Shown piece after piece: positions 1 through 6,220 of a stretch of 28,565 nucleotides of DNA. The stretch is from a virus, in IMG/VR virus record IMGVR_UViG_3300044970_002001, positions 1-28,565 of that record; one strand, given 5' to 3'. The translations under genes were made by a program, and so were the position numbers. Under the pieces are notes generated by a model, which saw only the letters and a list, made by a program, of their open reading frames with translations, made no database searches and had not been told where the DNA came from. The first letter of the stretch is position 1, and every line of letters starts with the position of its first letter.

Positions 1-23
1 AGGTTCGAATCCTGTCCTGACTA
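1..23 (+). tRNA. 3' end of a tRNA-like gene, cut by the window edge
   Basis: The first 23 bases are the T loop, half of the T stem and the 3' acceptor strand of a tRNA. They match the 3' ends of the two tRNA-like genes at 194 and 337. The acceptor strand CCTGACT is at 16-22 and the discriminator A at 23; no CCA is encoded. The following leader (AAAATTAAATAATATGG) is also shared with the one after the third copy. Confidence 0.75.
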
Positions 24-38
24 CAAAAATTAAATAAT

Positions 39-188
39 ATGGATGATAAATTAACAGAATGGGAAAAAGAGTATATTGATAAACATCTTACTGAAAGAGT
101 AGAAACAGATTGTTATTGGGATAATCCAGATTTAGCAACTGAAGATGTTCAATGGTTGTTAGAAGTAATTAAAAAACTGAGAAGTTAA
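39..188 (+). CDS. small acidic protein, 49 aa, unknown
   Basis: A 49-residue frame beginning MDDKLTEWEKEY and ending VIKKLRS. It is helical and charged with no recognisable domain. The ATG lies 15 nt after the end of the tRNA remnant, so the gene is probably co-transcribed with the tRNA and released by tRNA 3' processing (inference). The same tRNA-end, leader and ATG arrangement recurs at 458-479, which supports the start. It does not match a family I know. Confidence 0.6.
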   Translation: MDDKLTEWEKEYIDKHLTERVETDCYWDNPDLATEDVQWLLEVIKKLRS

Positions 189-193
189 TAAAT

Positions 194-281
194 AGTCAGG
201 TGGTGGAATTGGTCGTTAAATGCATGGTATGTTCTTTTCGGACTACCCTCTGTGTTACAGGTTCGAATCCTGTCCTGACTG
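194..281 (+). tRNA. tRNA-like gene, leucine-type body, anticodon unclear
   Basis: The acceptor strands AGTCAGG (194-200) and CCTGACT (274-280) pair over seven bases. The T arm ACAGG-TTCGAAT-CCTGT is perfect. The D region GTGGAATTGG is typical of bacterial tRNA-Leu. The total of about 88 nt fits a class II tRNA. The middle does not fold into a clean five-pair anticodon stem with a seven-base loop: the best helix is GGTA/TACC continued by GTTC/GGAC around 225-246. The decoded amino acid is therefore not assigned, and this could be a degenerate or repurposed tRNA. Confidence 0.7.
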
Positions 282-336
282 CACGTAGGTATATTTGAAA
301 GTAAAGTCCTATTCAAAAAACTTAATAACTTTCGTT

Positions 337-458
337 AGTCAGGTGGTGGAATTGGTAGACACACCCTTAGTAATGGGGATTCAACTCAATGTACAAATGT
401 ATGAGAGAAACTATTACCTTAGATATATTGAACACAGGTTCGAATCCTGTCCTGACTA
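337..458 (+). tRNA. tRNA-like gene with an enlarged central region, leucine-type body
   Basis: The acceptor AGTCAGG (337-343) pairs with CCTGACT (451-457). The D arm GTG...CAC with AATTGGTAGA is typical of tRNA-Leu, and the T arm is identical to the copy at 194. The total of about 122 nt is some 35 nt longer than a normal class II tRNA. The extra sequence lies between the anticodon region and the T arm; TTCAA and TTGAA can close it, with an inner CTCA...TGAG hairpin. No standard anticodon stem is evident, and group I introns are much larger than this insert. Confidence 0.65.
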
Positions 459-476
459 CAATAAAAATTAAATAAT

Positions 477-623
477 ATGGCAACAGTTTATAAAGTAGAA
501 GTAACATCACATTGGATCAGTTATTCAAAGGAACAACTTGAAGAGATACTCACTGAGGCTGTAAAGAAGATTGAACGTAAGAAGGGTAATATGATTCAGA
601 TTAGAGTGGAAGAAAAGAAATAG
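477..623 (+). CDS. small protein, 48 aa, unknown
   Basis: A 48-residue frame, MATVYKVEVTSHW... to ...IRVEEKK. Alternation of residues suggests a strand, a basic/acidic helix (KEQLEEILTEAVKKIERKK) and a second strand. It begins 18 nt after the third tRNA-like gene with the same leader as the gene at 39, and ends 4 nt before the gene at 628. Not recognised. Confidence 0.6.
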   Translation: MATVYKVEVTSHWISYSKEQLEEILTEAVKKIERKKGNMIQIRVEEKK

Positions 624-627
624 AACC

Positions 628-948
628 ATGAATCATAAACTTAAAAAGGTAGATGGTGGAGTTGTGCTTACGGAGGAAATCAGTGTATATGATGACCTGA
701 ATGATGGGGATGAATATGTGATCTTGGGTAAGAATAAAAGAGTTGTTCTTTCCGTATCAGAATCTCATTTTGGATTGGCCAGAGTCATCTGGGATTATGG
801 TGTGAGGAATAGAGAAAAGTATGTGAGTAAATTCCGAACAGATGAATACAACTCATATAAAGCACATGCTGCATTGAGGCTGAAGGATGGTGCAAAATGC
901 CCACCTTTTATTGGAATAAGATGGGAATATGCTGCGGATCCTGAGTGA
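628..948 (+). CDS. hypothetical protein, 106 aa
   Basis: Begins MNHKLKKVDGG. It is mixed beta-rich, with no signal peptide or membrane segment and no family I recognise. It follows the gene at 477 by 4 nt, so the two probably share a transcript that starts upstream of the tRNA-like genes; no local promoter of the common type is present. It is the last plus-strand gene before a convergent minus gene. Confidence 0.7.
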   Translation: MNHKLKKVDGGVVLTEEISVYDDLNDGDEYVILGKNKRVVLSVSESHFGLARVIWDYGVRNREKYVSKFRTDEYNSYKAHAALRLKDGAKCPPFIGIRWEYAADPE

Positions 949-1190
949 ATTCTGCCGAGAAATGGACATACCCCTTTCACCCTGAAAATGAATGCATTAT
1001 CGTAAGTCATTGATTATCAGAGAATACCTTGGAAATCAGTAAGTTACACCGTTTACCACATCCTCCCACTTACCCCCACAATCCCCCACTTTCATACACT
1101 TTTACAGTGAAAAGAATTTGAGCCTCCCGACAATTTGAGACGTATTTTTTTTAAATTTTTAAAAAAACGCTGTAAATTTAGGGTTTTAAG
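949..1190. other. intergenic region between convergent genes
   Basis: 242 bases with no credible gene. It contains three helically phased C-rich decamers at about 1061-1090 (runs CCC, CCCCC and CCCCC ten bases apart) followed by an A/T-rich tract at 1145-1168. No clear rho-independent terminator is visible for either flanking gene. Confidence 0.5.
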
Positions 1191-1490
1191 TTAATCGCAA
1201 CCGAAGATGCCCTTGATCGCATCGATGATCAGGGACAGGAAAGAGGTGTAATGAAATGGTGCGTATATGATGGACAACCATGCGAAATCCGAATCATAAA
1301 CTTTGCTATCGGTGAACCAGAAACACCAGATGAGAACCAGGATCGGAAGACCGAAAAAGAACCTGGAAGTGGTGAGCGGAATAAGGGCCACCAGAACGGA
1401 CATGATGAAAACCCAGAATGTGAATTCTCCACCCATGATATAATACATGGCCACAAGACCCAATGTGTAAATTGTATTTATTGTATTCAT
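1191..1490 (-). CDS. small multi-spanning membrane protein, 99 aa
   Basis: Begins MNTINTIYTLG. Three to four hydrophobic segments are visible: about residues 5-20, 25-40, 45-62 and 72-95. The last stretch is amphipathic and ends GIFGCD. The ATG at 1490 is chosen because an upstream in-frame TTG sits inside the leader. Promoter 1507-1538 reads into it with a 16-nt leader. It faces the single-span protein at 1630, and a small-membrane-protein pair could be a lysis or superinfection-exclusion module, but nothing here proves that. Confidence 0.75.
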   Translation of the reverse strand: MNTINTIYTLGLVAMYYIMGGEFTFWVFIMSVLVALIPLTTSRFFFGLPILVLIWCFWFTDSKVYDSDFAWLSIIYAPFHYTSFLSLIIDAIKGIFGCD

Positions 1491-1506
1491 GTTATTTAAT
1501 TTCAAA

Positions 1507-1538
1507 CAAAGATAATGTATTCAAATTTAATGTGCAAA
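1507..1538 (-). promoter_or_regulatory. Bacteroidota-type promoter, class YA
   Basis: Upstream box TTTGCACATTAAA, downstream box TTATCTTTG, 32 nt end to end. It drives the membrane protein ending at 1191; the leader is 16 nt. Confidence 0.8.
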
Positions 1539-1586
1539 TTTTTTACAAAAAAAATTAATGTATTCAAGCTAAACGGTCTTTTTTAA

Positions 1587-1594
1587 TATATTTG
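1587..1594 (+). promoter_or_regulatory. possible -7 box for the gene at 1630
   Basis: TATATTTG matches TAnnTTTG, 35 nt before the ATG, but there is no TTTG box at the usual distance upstream. It is weaker than the common promoter of this window. Confidence 0.4.
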
Positions 1595-1629
1595 TACTAT
1601 TTATTAGTATATAAAAAATTATTAAGAAA

Positions 1630-1884
1630 ATGAAGGACACTCTTATAAACCAGGTAGCGGATACCTTAACAAAAAGACCCGAGTACGGAATAGTTTCATC
1701 CATGTTATCAATATCAATGAGCGCAACAGATCTTTTACAGTTAGTGGGGGTTATCCTGGGTTTGTTCATCGCAATAATAACTGCGATCCTGAAGGTGATG
1801 GAATTAAGGGACAGGATACGTGAGAAAAAAGGATTGCCAGCAAGAAGAAGAAAAAAGAGTAGCTCCAGTGAGTCCGATGAGTAA
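1630..1884 (+). CDS. single-span membrane protein with a basic tail, possible holin
   Basis: 84 residues starting MKDTLINQVADTL. A hydrophobic helix covers roughly residues 36-58 (LLQLVGVILGLFIAIITAIL). It is followed by a strongly basic segment (residues 62-77, including ARRRKK) and a serine/acidic end (SSSSESDE). One helix plus a cationic C-terminus fits small phage holins, but it also fits other phage membrane peptides. A clear terminator follows at 1911. Confidence 0.75.
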   Translation: MKDTLINQVADTLTKRPEYGIVSSMLSISMSATDLLQLVGVILGLFIAIITAILKVMELRDRIREKKGLPARRRKKSSSSESDE

Positions 1885-1910
1885 TCGAATCTGAATACAT
1901 AAAAATACTG

Positions 1911-1947
1911 AAAGGTGAATTCTGGTAGAGTTCACCTTTTTTATTTT
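1911..1947 (+). terminator. rho-independent terminator after 1630-1884
   Basis: AAAGGTGAA (1911-1919) pairs with TTCACCTTT (1931-1939) and is followed by a T-rich run. It can also fold on the minus strand and may end the RNA started at 2168. Confidence 0.85.
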
Positions 1948-2168
1948 GTGATAAAGTTAATTATGAATTCTGAAAGATTCGTGAATATGAATTCTGAAAA
2001 AGACGCCAGTATGAATTCTAAAAATTCTGGCAATATGAATTCTGGGAATCTGAATACAAGTTGAAAATCGGAAACAGAACCTGGAGGACTTTTAGTATGA
2101 AATCAAAAACAAAACAGAGATTTGCCTCCAGGCCTGTAACCTTATAAACCAAAACAATTATACATTGT
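1943..2168 (-). ncRNA. candidate noncoding RNA containing four 24-nt repeats
   Basis: A full-strength minus promoter (2174-2205) fires into a stretch with only one minus-strand ATG (2165), which opens a seven-codon frame (MYNCFGL). The predicted transcript contains an 8-bp perfect inverted repeat (CCTGGAGG/CCTCCAGG, about 2081-2136) and four AGAATTCAT units spaced 24 nt apart. It then runs into the hairpin at 1911-1939. It could also be read through from the operon ending at 2234. The ends are inferred. Confidence 0.5.
1963..2058 (+). repeat. four 24-bp direct repeats with GAATTC cores
   Basis: ATGAATTCT recurs at 1963, 1987, 2011 and 2035, exactly 24 bp apart; the other 15 bases of each unit differ. 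Because 24 is a multiple of three, the plus strand also reads as a 33-codon frame (1963-2064) of MNS-led octapeptides. No promoter leads into that frame, so a DNA-level or RNA-level role is more likely. Confidence 0.75.
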
Positions 2169-2173
2169 TGATA

Positions 2174-2205
2174 CAAAGATAATGCTTCTTTTTTTAATAT
2201 GCAAG
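2174..2205 (-). promoter_or_regulatory. Bacteroidota-type promoter, class YA, no normal gene downstream
   Basis: CTTGCATATTAAA and TTATCTTTG boxes, 32 nt end to end, pointing left into the repeat region. It lies just downstream of the stop at 2234. Confidence 0.75.
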
Positions 2206-2233
2206 TTTTTCTTGCTTTTTTTTTATCTTTTTT

Positions 2234-2782
2234 TTAATCGGTTTGAATGAATGTAAATTCATCCAGATCATATATCCAGATCGCCAGTAGATTCTCGATG
2301 ATCACGTAATTGAATTCCCCAGCCCTGGCATCCATGGCATCGGTGAGCTGTTGTACCGTCTGATCATCGATTCCCCTCAGATTAAAAACAAATTTTTCTT
2401 GTCCCACCGTCAGAAGGTATTTTTCGATCAGCATCGCTTCCAGATCATCAACTTCATTATGGTGATTCGTTAGCATGTTTATGGTGTCCCTGGAAAGTTC
2501 CCAGTCCATGTAGATCACACACACTTCTTTTTTTATCACGTTATCCAGCTTACCCCTGAAGAGATCTGAGCTGGTCGCCCTTACATGGTCGATCGGGCCC
2601 AGAACTTCACCAATCTTGGGAAGCCCGTTAAAATTCTTTCTGCTGTCATCGAACGCGATCATTGCATCTTCCGCCTCTTCGTCCGTTATGTGATCACCTA
2701 GTAGTACTACTGTCAGTGAATCTTCGAACGGGGACATGAATTCGCTTACAACTTCGATCGCGCTGCTTTCTGATTCATTCAT
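2234..2782 (-). CDS. hypothetical acidic protein, 182 aa
   Basis: Begins MNESESSAIEVVSEFM. It is soluble, acidic and without a recognised domain; the aligned strands and helices suggest a compact alpha/beta fold. The start overlaps the stop of the upstream gene by one base (TAATG), so it is translationally coupled as the last gene of the operon from promoter 3804. The gene is very rich in GATC, unlike most of the window. Confidence 0.7.
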   Translation of the reverse strand: MNESESSAIEVVSEFMSPFEDSLTVVLLGDHITDEEAEDAMIAFDDSRKNFNGLPKIGEVLGPIDHVRATSSDLFRGKLDNVIKKEVCVIYMDWELSRDTINMLTNHHNEVDDLEAMLIEKYLLTVGQEKFVFNLRGIDDQTVQQLTDAMDARAGEFNYVIIENLLAIWIYDLDEFTFIQTD

Positions 2783-3147
2783 TAATTTACATTCTTAAAA
2801 TAACATTTATTACCTGTCATGATGATCGAGCTTGCATGCTTGATGGGCTCATCTGAATTCTTGATCCTGAATGAATCCATCTTATATGGGTTGTAGTAGA
2901 TCTCCTCACCATGGGCCTGAATCGATTCCGCGGCGAAGCTGTGACAGTATACAAATGCATGTACGTTCTTTTGCTTCGTCTCCAGAACCTTATTCCTTCC
3001 AGCCTGAGAGACTCTGAATTCTACATCATGAGCTACTAGATCCTTTACGTGTGAATGCAACCTGTAACCTTTTTTCTCCTGATTCCACTTCATCACACTG
3101 AAGCAATCCTTATGTAGGTTTCTGTATATTCTGAATTCTGGTCTCAT
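2782..3147 (-). CDS. conserved phage protein with KNVHA motif, 121 aa
   Basis: Begins MRPEFRIYRNLHKDCFSV and contains VEFRVSQAGRNKVLETKQKN then VHAFVYC. I recall small phage and plasmid proteins with this layout (R-N-L-H/N...FSV...VEFKV..GR.RV....KNVHA); their function is unknown. The start at 3147 is chosen because it makes an ATGA overlap with the upstream stop at 3144. It is the third gene of the 3799-2234 operon. Confidence 0.75.
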   Translation of the reverse strand: MRPEFRIYRNLHKDCFSVMKWNQEKKGYRLHSHVKDLVAHDVEFRVSQAGRNKVLETKQKNVHAFVYCHSFAAESIQAHGEEIYYNPYKMDSFRIKNSDEPIKHASSIIMTGNKCYFKNVN

Positions 3148-3467
3148 AATCCAAACGGGCTGTTTTTGTTTTTCTCTTTTATACACTCATCAATGATCTT
3201 GGTGAGCTCTTCATATGGCATGTTCTTTCTGTTAAGTTCCTTTCGTCCCAGATCAAAGATGATCCACCCTGAATCGATATAACCCTGGTTACCTTCGAAC
3301 TCAACATCCTCATCTCTCCAGTACTTCAACCCGTAGTTCTTCAGGTAACTGGGAGTCACATCTAACTTCCTGGCCGCTTCAGCATAACTGGTTGCACAGG
3401 TTTTGACCCATGTTTGGTACCCTCGATAAATATTACTGGTTTCGTATATGTATACTTTCTTTGCCAT
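3144..3467 (-). CDS. hypothetical protein with possible helix-turn-helix, 107 aa
   Basis: Begins MAKKVYIYETSNIYRG. Residues about 29-47 (SYAEAARKLDVTPSYLKNY) look like a helix-turn-helix: a small helix, a turn at VTPS and a second helix, as in DNA-binding adaptors. The rest is not recognised. The ATG at 3467 lies 5 nt after the stop of the upstream operon gene, and the longer frame would overlap that gene. It could be a small transcription or DNA-binding factor, but this is weak. Confidence 0.65.
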   Translation of the reverse strand: MAKKVYIYETSNIYRGYQTWVKTCATSYAEAARKLDVTPSYLKNYGLKYWRDEDVEFEGNQGYIDSGWIIFDLGRKELNRKNMPYEELTKIIDECIKEKNKNSPFGL

Positions 3468-3472
3468 GGTAT

Positions 3473-3799
3473 TTAAATTGCTTCTCTCCATTCATCAAAG
3501 TAACCTTCTGCTTCCGCTAGTTTATAATTGGTCTTCATGGTTGGTGAGATGTATTCCCATTCACCAGAAGCCAGGGCTTCGTTCAGGCCCACGAACGCGA
3601 AGTAGTTATTGGATACAATCTCCAACTTGCTGTCGCCCCTGTCATGCGGGTTCGACATTGCTAGTCTTCTGTACATCTCGCAGCAGGCGTTCTCATCACC
3701 CTCTTTATAGTTAACATAGAAGACGAAGTCAGAAGTTATCAGGGCCCTATAAAAAAGACCGTTCCAACGTTTAATAAACTTTGGGTAATTTGATTTCAT
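3473..3799 (-). CDS. hypothetical protein, 108 aa, leaderless start
   Basis: Begins MKSNYPKFIKRWNG. No known domain; aromatic-rich and soluble. It is the first gene of a four-gene minus operon. Its ATG is only 4 nt from the promoter's TTTG box, so the messenger should begin at or next to the ATG. The GAATTC/GATC-rich style of the downstream genes is less marked here. Confidence 0.7.
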   Translation of the reverse strand: MKSNYPKFIKRWNGLFYRALITSDFVFYVNYKEGDENACCEMYRRLAMSNPHDRGDSKLEIVSNNYFAFVGLNEALASGEWEYISPTMKTNYKLAEAEGYFDEWREAI

Positions 3800-3803
3800 A
3801 ACG

Positions 3804-3835
3804 CAAATATATATGAATTTAATTTAACTTGCAAA
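3804..3835 (-). promoter_or_regulatory. Bacteroidota-type promoter, class RG, leaderless
   Basis: TTTGCAAGTTAAA and TATATATTTG boxes, 32 nt end to end; ATG 4 nt downstream. It drives the operon 3799-2234. Confidence 0.8.
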
Positions 3836-3859
3836 TCTGAATGCAAAAAAAATAAGGGG

Positions 3860-4603
3860 TTAGTTACAACCCCTTACCACGAAACCTGTCGTGTCTTTCT
3901 TTGCGTCACCCTTTGCTTTCAATCCGACAATAACACCATTGCCATGTAAGAAAGTCAAATCGTGTTCGTCACCATTGATAACCTTTACACCTTTGTATTC
4001 AGCAGGTAATTCTGTTTCATCCTTAACAGCAAATACAGCGGCGACATTGAAGCCCAACATCAAAGCATTGTCAGCCCCTCTCTGGTTATCGATCGTTTCA
4101 GCACGTGAAAACGTAAGGTGATAATTCGCGGGAAGTTTTTTTGTCAACCTGGAAAAGATCTTTGTGTAATCGTAGAACTGAACATCAGGAAACATTTCCA
4201 TAATATTTTTAAAACCACCGACAGGTATGTTTTCATATGGGATATCAGAAGTACCATTTAAACGTACACACATTTTATCAGCGCCATGTTTCTTGACACC
4301 CTTTGCAATTTCTTTTACAACATCGTCCATGAAGTTAACCCTGTCACGTAGAAAGTATTCAGTCTTATTGAGACGACCTTTCATTACATTGCTAAACTTA
4401 CCACGCCCCGCTGTGAAGAGACATGAAGCGGAACAACCCGCTGTGGCTTTAGGGCAAATGTTTTTACCGAACGTGTTTTGTTTTTCTGGTGACATATATA
4501 GGATATAGGTAGTATACCCCAGTTTTTCACCTTTCTTTGTTTTCGCATTCTGCGTACCGAACAGTGTTGTCGGTTTCTTGTAAGTGTAACCTAAATTGAA
4601 CAT
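3860..4603 (-). CDS. GP88-like phage protein, 247 aa
   Basis: Begins MFNLGYTYKKPTTLFGTQNAK. It has the hallmarks I know from the phage 'gene product 88' family: a Cys-rich core near residues 46-62 (NICPKATAGCSASCLFTAGR), a following NKTEYFLRDR, then VRLNGTSDIPYE and VQFYDYTK. The role is unknown, and a radical-enzyme-like use of the cysteines has not been shown. The longer frame translates the promoter itself (ICTLNLFHLPLYS), so the ATG at 4603 is used. It is transcribed divergently from the YubB-like gene. Confidence 0.85.
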   Translation of the reverse strand: MFNLGYTYKKPTTLFGTQNAKTKKGEKLGYTTYILYMSPEKQNTFGKNICPKATAGCSASCLFTAGRGKFSNVMKGRLNKTEYFLRDRVNFMDDVVKEIAKGVKKHGADKMCVRLNGTSDIPYENIPVGGFKNIMEMFPDVQFYDYTKIFSRLTKKLPANYHLTFSRAETIDNQRGADNALMLGFNVAAVFAVKDETELPAEYKGVKVINGDEHDLTFLHGNGVIVGLKAKGDAKKDTTGFVVRGCN

Positions 4604-4630
4604 AGTATATCGTTTTTGATTTATTGAGTA

Positions 4631-4662
4631 CAAAGGTAAGTGAAATAAATTTAATGTGCAAA
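4631..4662 (-). promoter_or_regulatory. Bacteroidota-type promoter, class YA
   Basis: TTTGCACATTAAA and TTACCTTTG boxes, 32 nt. It drives the GP88-like gene with a 27-nt leader. Confidence 0.85.
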
Positions 4663-4693
4663 TAAAAATAAGAAAAAGATTTTTGTAATAAAA

Positions 4694-4725
4694 TTTGCAA
4701 GTTAAAAAACTCCTTAATATATTTG
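4694..4725 (+). promoter_or_regulatory. Bacteroidota-type promoter, class RG
   Basis: TTTGCAAGTTAAA and TATATTTG boxes, 32 nt; leader 25 nt to the YubB-like gene. It is back to back with the promoter at 4631, with 31 nt between them. Confidence 0.8.
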
Positions 4726-4750
4726 CATTCATAAACCAAAAAAATATACT

Positions 4751-5593
4751 ATGCCGAACTGGTGCGAAAATCGTTTAATGGTATCTGGTGATACCAAAGA
4801 ACTCAAAAGATTTCTGGCAATGGGAATTGCCGAAGAACCTGTGCGTTACAGCAAAACAGGTGAAAAAGAATTGGTCTGGAGAATGTCCAGATACTTACCA
4901 ACCCCAGAAGAACTTTCCAGGTCTGTGTCACCACCTGGTGATCGTGAGTGGATGAATGAATGGGAGGTGAACCACGCAAAGAGGCGTGTTGAGGAACAGC
5001 CAACCAAAATCGCTGAACTGGAAAAGGAACTGGAAACAACAACTGGTGAAGAAAGAATGCTTGTGTTGTCCCAACTGGAAGAAGCCAGAAAACCAATTGA
5101 GATACCAGAACTGGTTGAATGCTCAAATGGTACAGAAGAGAAACGCAAGGCGTTGAAAGAAAAGTATGGTTATGATAACTGGTACGACTGGTGTCACGCC
5201 AACTGGGGAACTAAATGGGATTGTTCATCAGAAGAACTGGGTTACCAGACAGATAACGAAAGTTATTTTGAAACCCACTTCAACTCCGCCTGGTCACCAC
5301 CAATCGGTTGGTTGAGTAATGTAATAAAGTTATTCCCAACCTTGAACTTCAAACTGGTGTATATGGAAACTGGTAACTGGTTTGCGGGTTGTGCTTATAG
5401 TGATGAGGGTGAACTTTATCTGGCAGAGGGTGAACCTGAATACCAGTATGATGGCGTTACCTACAAATATAACAGCGACAGCGAAAGTTATGTTGGTGAG
5501 GATGGTAATGTGATGACATCAGATGAATGGGAAGAGGTTGCTCAATCATATCCGTACAATCCGTTTGATGACTTTGATGCTCCCTGGGAATAA
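4751..5593 (+). CDS. YubB / Api92-like (DUF1281) protein, 280 aa
   Basis: Begins MPNWCENRLMVSGD, the signature opening of the YubB ferredoxin-like / Api92-like family found on plasmids and phages. A second hallmark, YDWCHANWGTKWD, lies near residues 138-150. AWSPPIGWLSNVIKLFP and a FAGCAYSD-type segment follow. Residues about 75-120 form an acidic coiled insertion, and the tail is acidic. The molecular function is not established in the family. A hairpin follows at 5608. Confidence 0.9.
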   Translation: MPNWCENRLMVSGDTKELKRFLAMGIAEEPVRYSKTGEKELVWRMSRYLPTPEELSRSVSPPGDREWMNEWEVNHAKRRVEEQPTKIAELEKELETTTGEERMLVLSQLEEARKPIEIPELVECSNGTEEKRKALKEKYGYDNWYDWCHANWGTKWDCSSEELGYQTDNESYFETHFNSAWSPPIGWLSNVIKLFPTLNFKLVYMETGNWFAGCAYSDEGELYLAEGEPEYQYDGVTYKYNSDSESYVGEDGNVMTSDEWEEVAQSYPYNPFDDFDAPWE

Positions 5594-5607
5594 TGTAATA
5601 AATTTAA

Positions 5608-5638
5608 TTTGGGGAGGTTGAAAAAAAATCTCCCCAAA
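5608..5638 (+). terminator. hairpin after the YubB-like gene
   Basis: TTTGGGGAG (5608-5616) pairs with CTCCCCAAA (5630-5638) around an A-rich loop. There is no proper T run after it, and the next promoter starts three bases later, so termination may be partial. Confidence 0.55.
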
Positions 5639-5640
5639 TA

Positions 5641-5672
5641 TTTGCATATTAAAAATAATAAACTTATATTTG
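5641..5672 (+). promoter_or_regulatory. Bacteroidota-type promoter, class YA, leaderless
   Basis: TTTGCATATTAAA and TTATATTTG boxes, 32 nt; ATG 4 nt downstream (TTTGTGCTATG). Confidence 0.8.
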
Positions 5673-5676
5673 TGCT

Positions 5677-5910
5677 ATGATTATAATTGGAAGACCTATC
5701 GAGGGTATATCGTTAAATGGGTTGGAGTATCTTATGAATGAAGATAACACCGACTATAAGTACTTCAAGGATAAAAATGAAGCCATGGAGTTTTTGAATT
5801 CTGTTATGGAAACACCGTTGACAGAAGAAGAACTGGAAGATGGATTCATGTTTCTGGATACTGAAACAGATTTTGAGAATCCTGAAATATTTAAAAGAGA
5901 TGAACAGTAA
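5677..5910 (+). CDS. small acidic protein, 77 aa, leaderless start
   Basis: Begins MIIIGRPIEGISLNGLEYLM and ends IFKRDEQ. It is strongly acidic in the second half (TEEELEDGFMFLDTETDFE). Not recognised. The start is fixed by the promoter 4 nt upstream. Its last 11 bases overlap the start of the lipoprotein gene (ATGAACAGTAA), which suggests coupled translation. Confidence 0.75.
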   Translation: MIIIGRPIEGISLNGLEYLMNEDNTDYKYFKDKNEAMEFLNSVMETPLTEEELEDGFMFLDTETDFENPEIFKRDEQ

Positions 5911-6163
5911 ACTACTTTTGTTTCTGGGATTGATTCTGGTTGGATACAGCTCATGCGCCGAACGGGTACCCAGAAAGGTGACGGTTGTACCACACGTTGT
6001 TAAAAGCATTGATACGATTCAACGGTATAATCCCAATTCGCTGAACCATGAAACCTGTTACAGGTATGAATTCTGGGACAGCACAGCTCCAGTCGTCCTG
6101 AATAAAAACCAGGAACAGTACGGCGTGGGAGATACAATTGAATACATTTACTATCAATATTAA
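5900..6163 (+). CDS. small predicted lipoprotein, 87 aa
   Basis: Begins MNSKLLLFLGLILVGYSSCAE: a short basic start, a hydrophobic core and a cysteine at residue 19 in a Bacteroidota-type relaxed lipobox (YSSC). The rest is polar (DTIQRYN, GDTIEYIYYQY) and should lie outside the inner membrane. Phage-encoded lipoproteins often block superinfection, which is a possible role here only by analogy. The start at 5900 makes an 11-bp overlap with the previous gene. Confidence 0.75.
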   Translation: MNSKLLLFLGLILVGYSSCAERVPRKVTVVPHVVKSIDTIQRYNPNSLNHETCYRYEFWDSTAPVVLNKNQEQYGVGDTIEYIYYQY

Positions 6164-6189
6164 GGGTTGTTTTTGGTTTATGTGGTAAG

Positions 6190-6220
6190 AGCGGTTCCGA
6201 AAGGGCCGCTTTTATATTTT
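6190..6220 (+). terminator. terminator after the lipoprotein gene
   Basis: AGCGG...CCGCT hairpin (6190-6210) with a GAAA-containing loop, followed by a T-rich run. It lies between convergent genes. Confidence 0.8.

Noticed and set aside
337-458. Group I intron in a tRNA-Leu gene
   Set aside because: The excess is only about 35 nt, far below any group I intron, and no intron core elements are visible.
1251-1499. Plus-strand frame antisense to the membrane protein at 1191
   Set aside because: The minus frame has coherent membrane segments and a full promoter; the plus frame has neither.
1943-2064. CRISPR array
   Set aside because: Units are 24 bp with a 9-10 base core and no spacer-sized unique segments; no cas genes are present.
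3891-4121. Open frames opposite the GP88-like and other genes
   Set aside because: They run antisense to well-supported genes, start without a promoter and have unnatural composition.
4604-4732. N-terminal extension of the GP88-like protein (frame starting MNANILRS)
   Set aside because: The extension is a translation of the promoter (…ICTLNLFHLPLYS…). The same artefact extends the frames at 8488-8511, 11735-11785, 12134-12154, 13326-13421, 15333-15368, 18654-18704, 22450-22476, 23562-23699, 26637-26729 and others.
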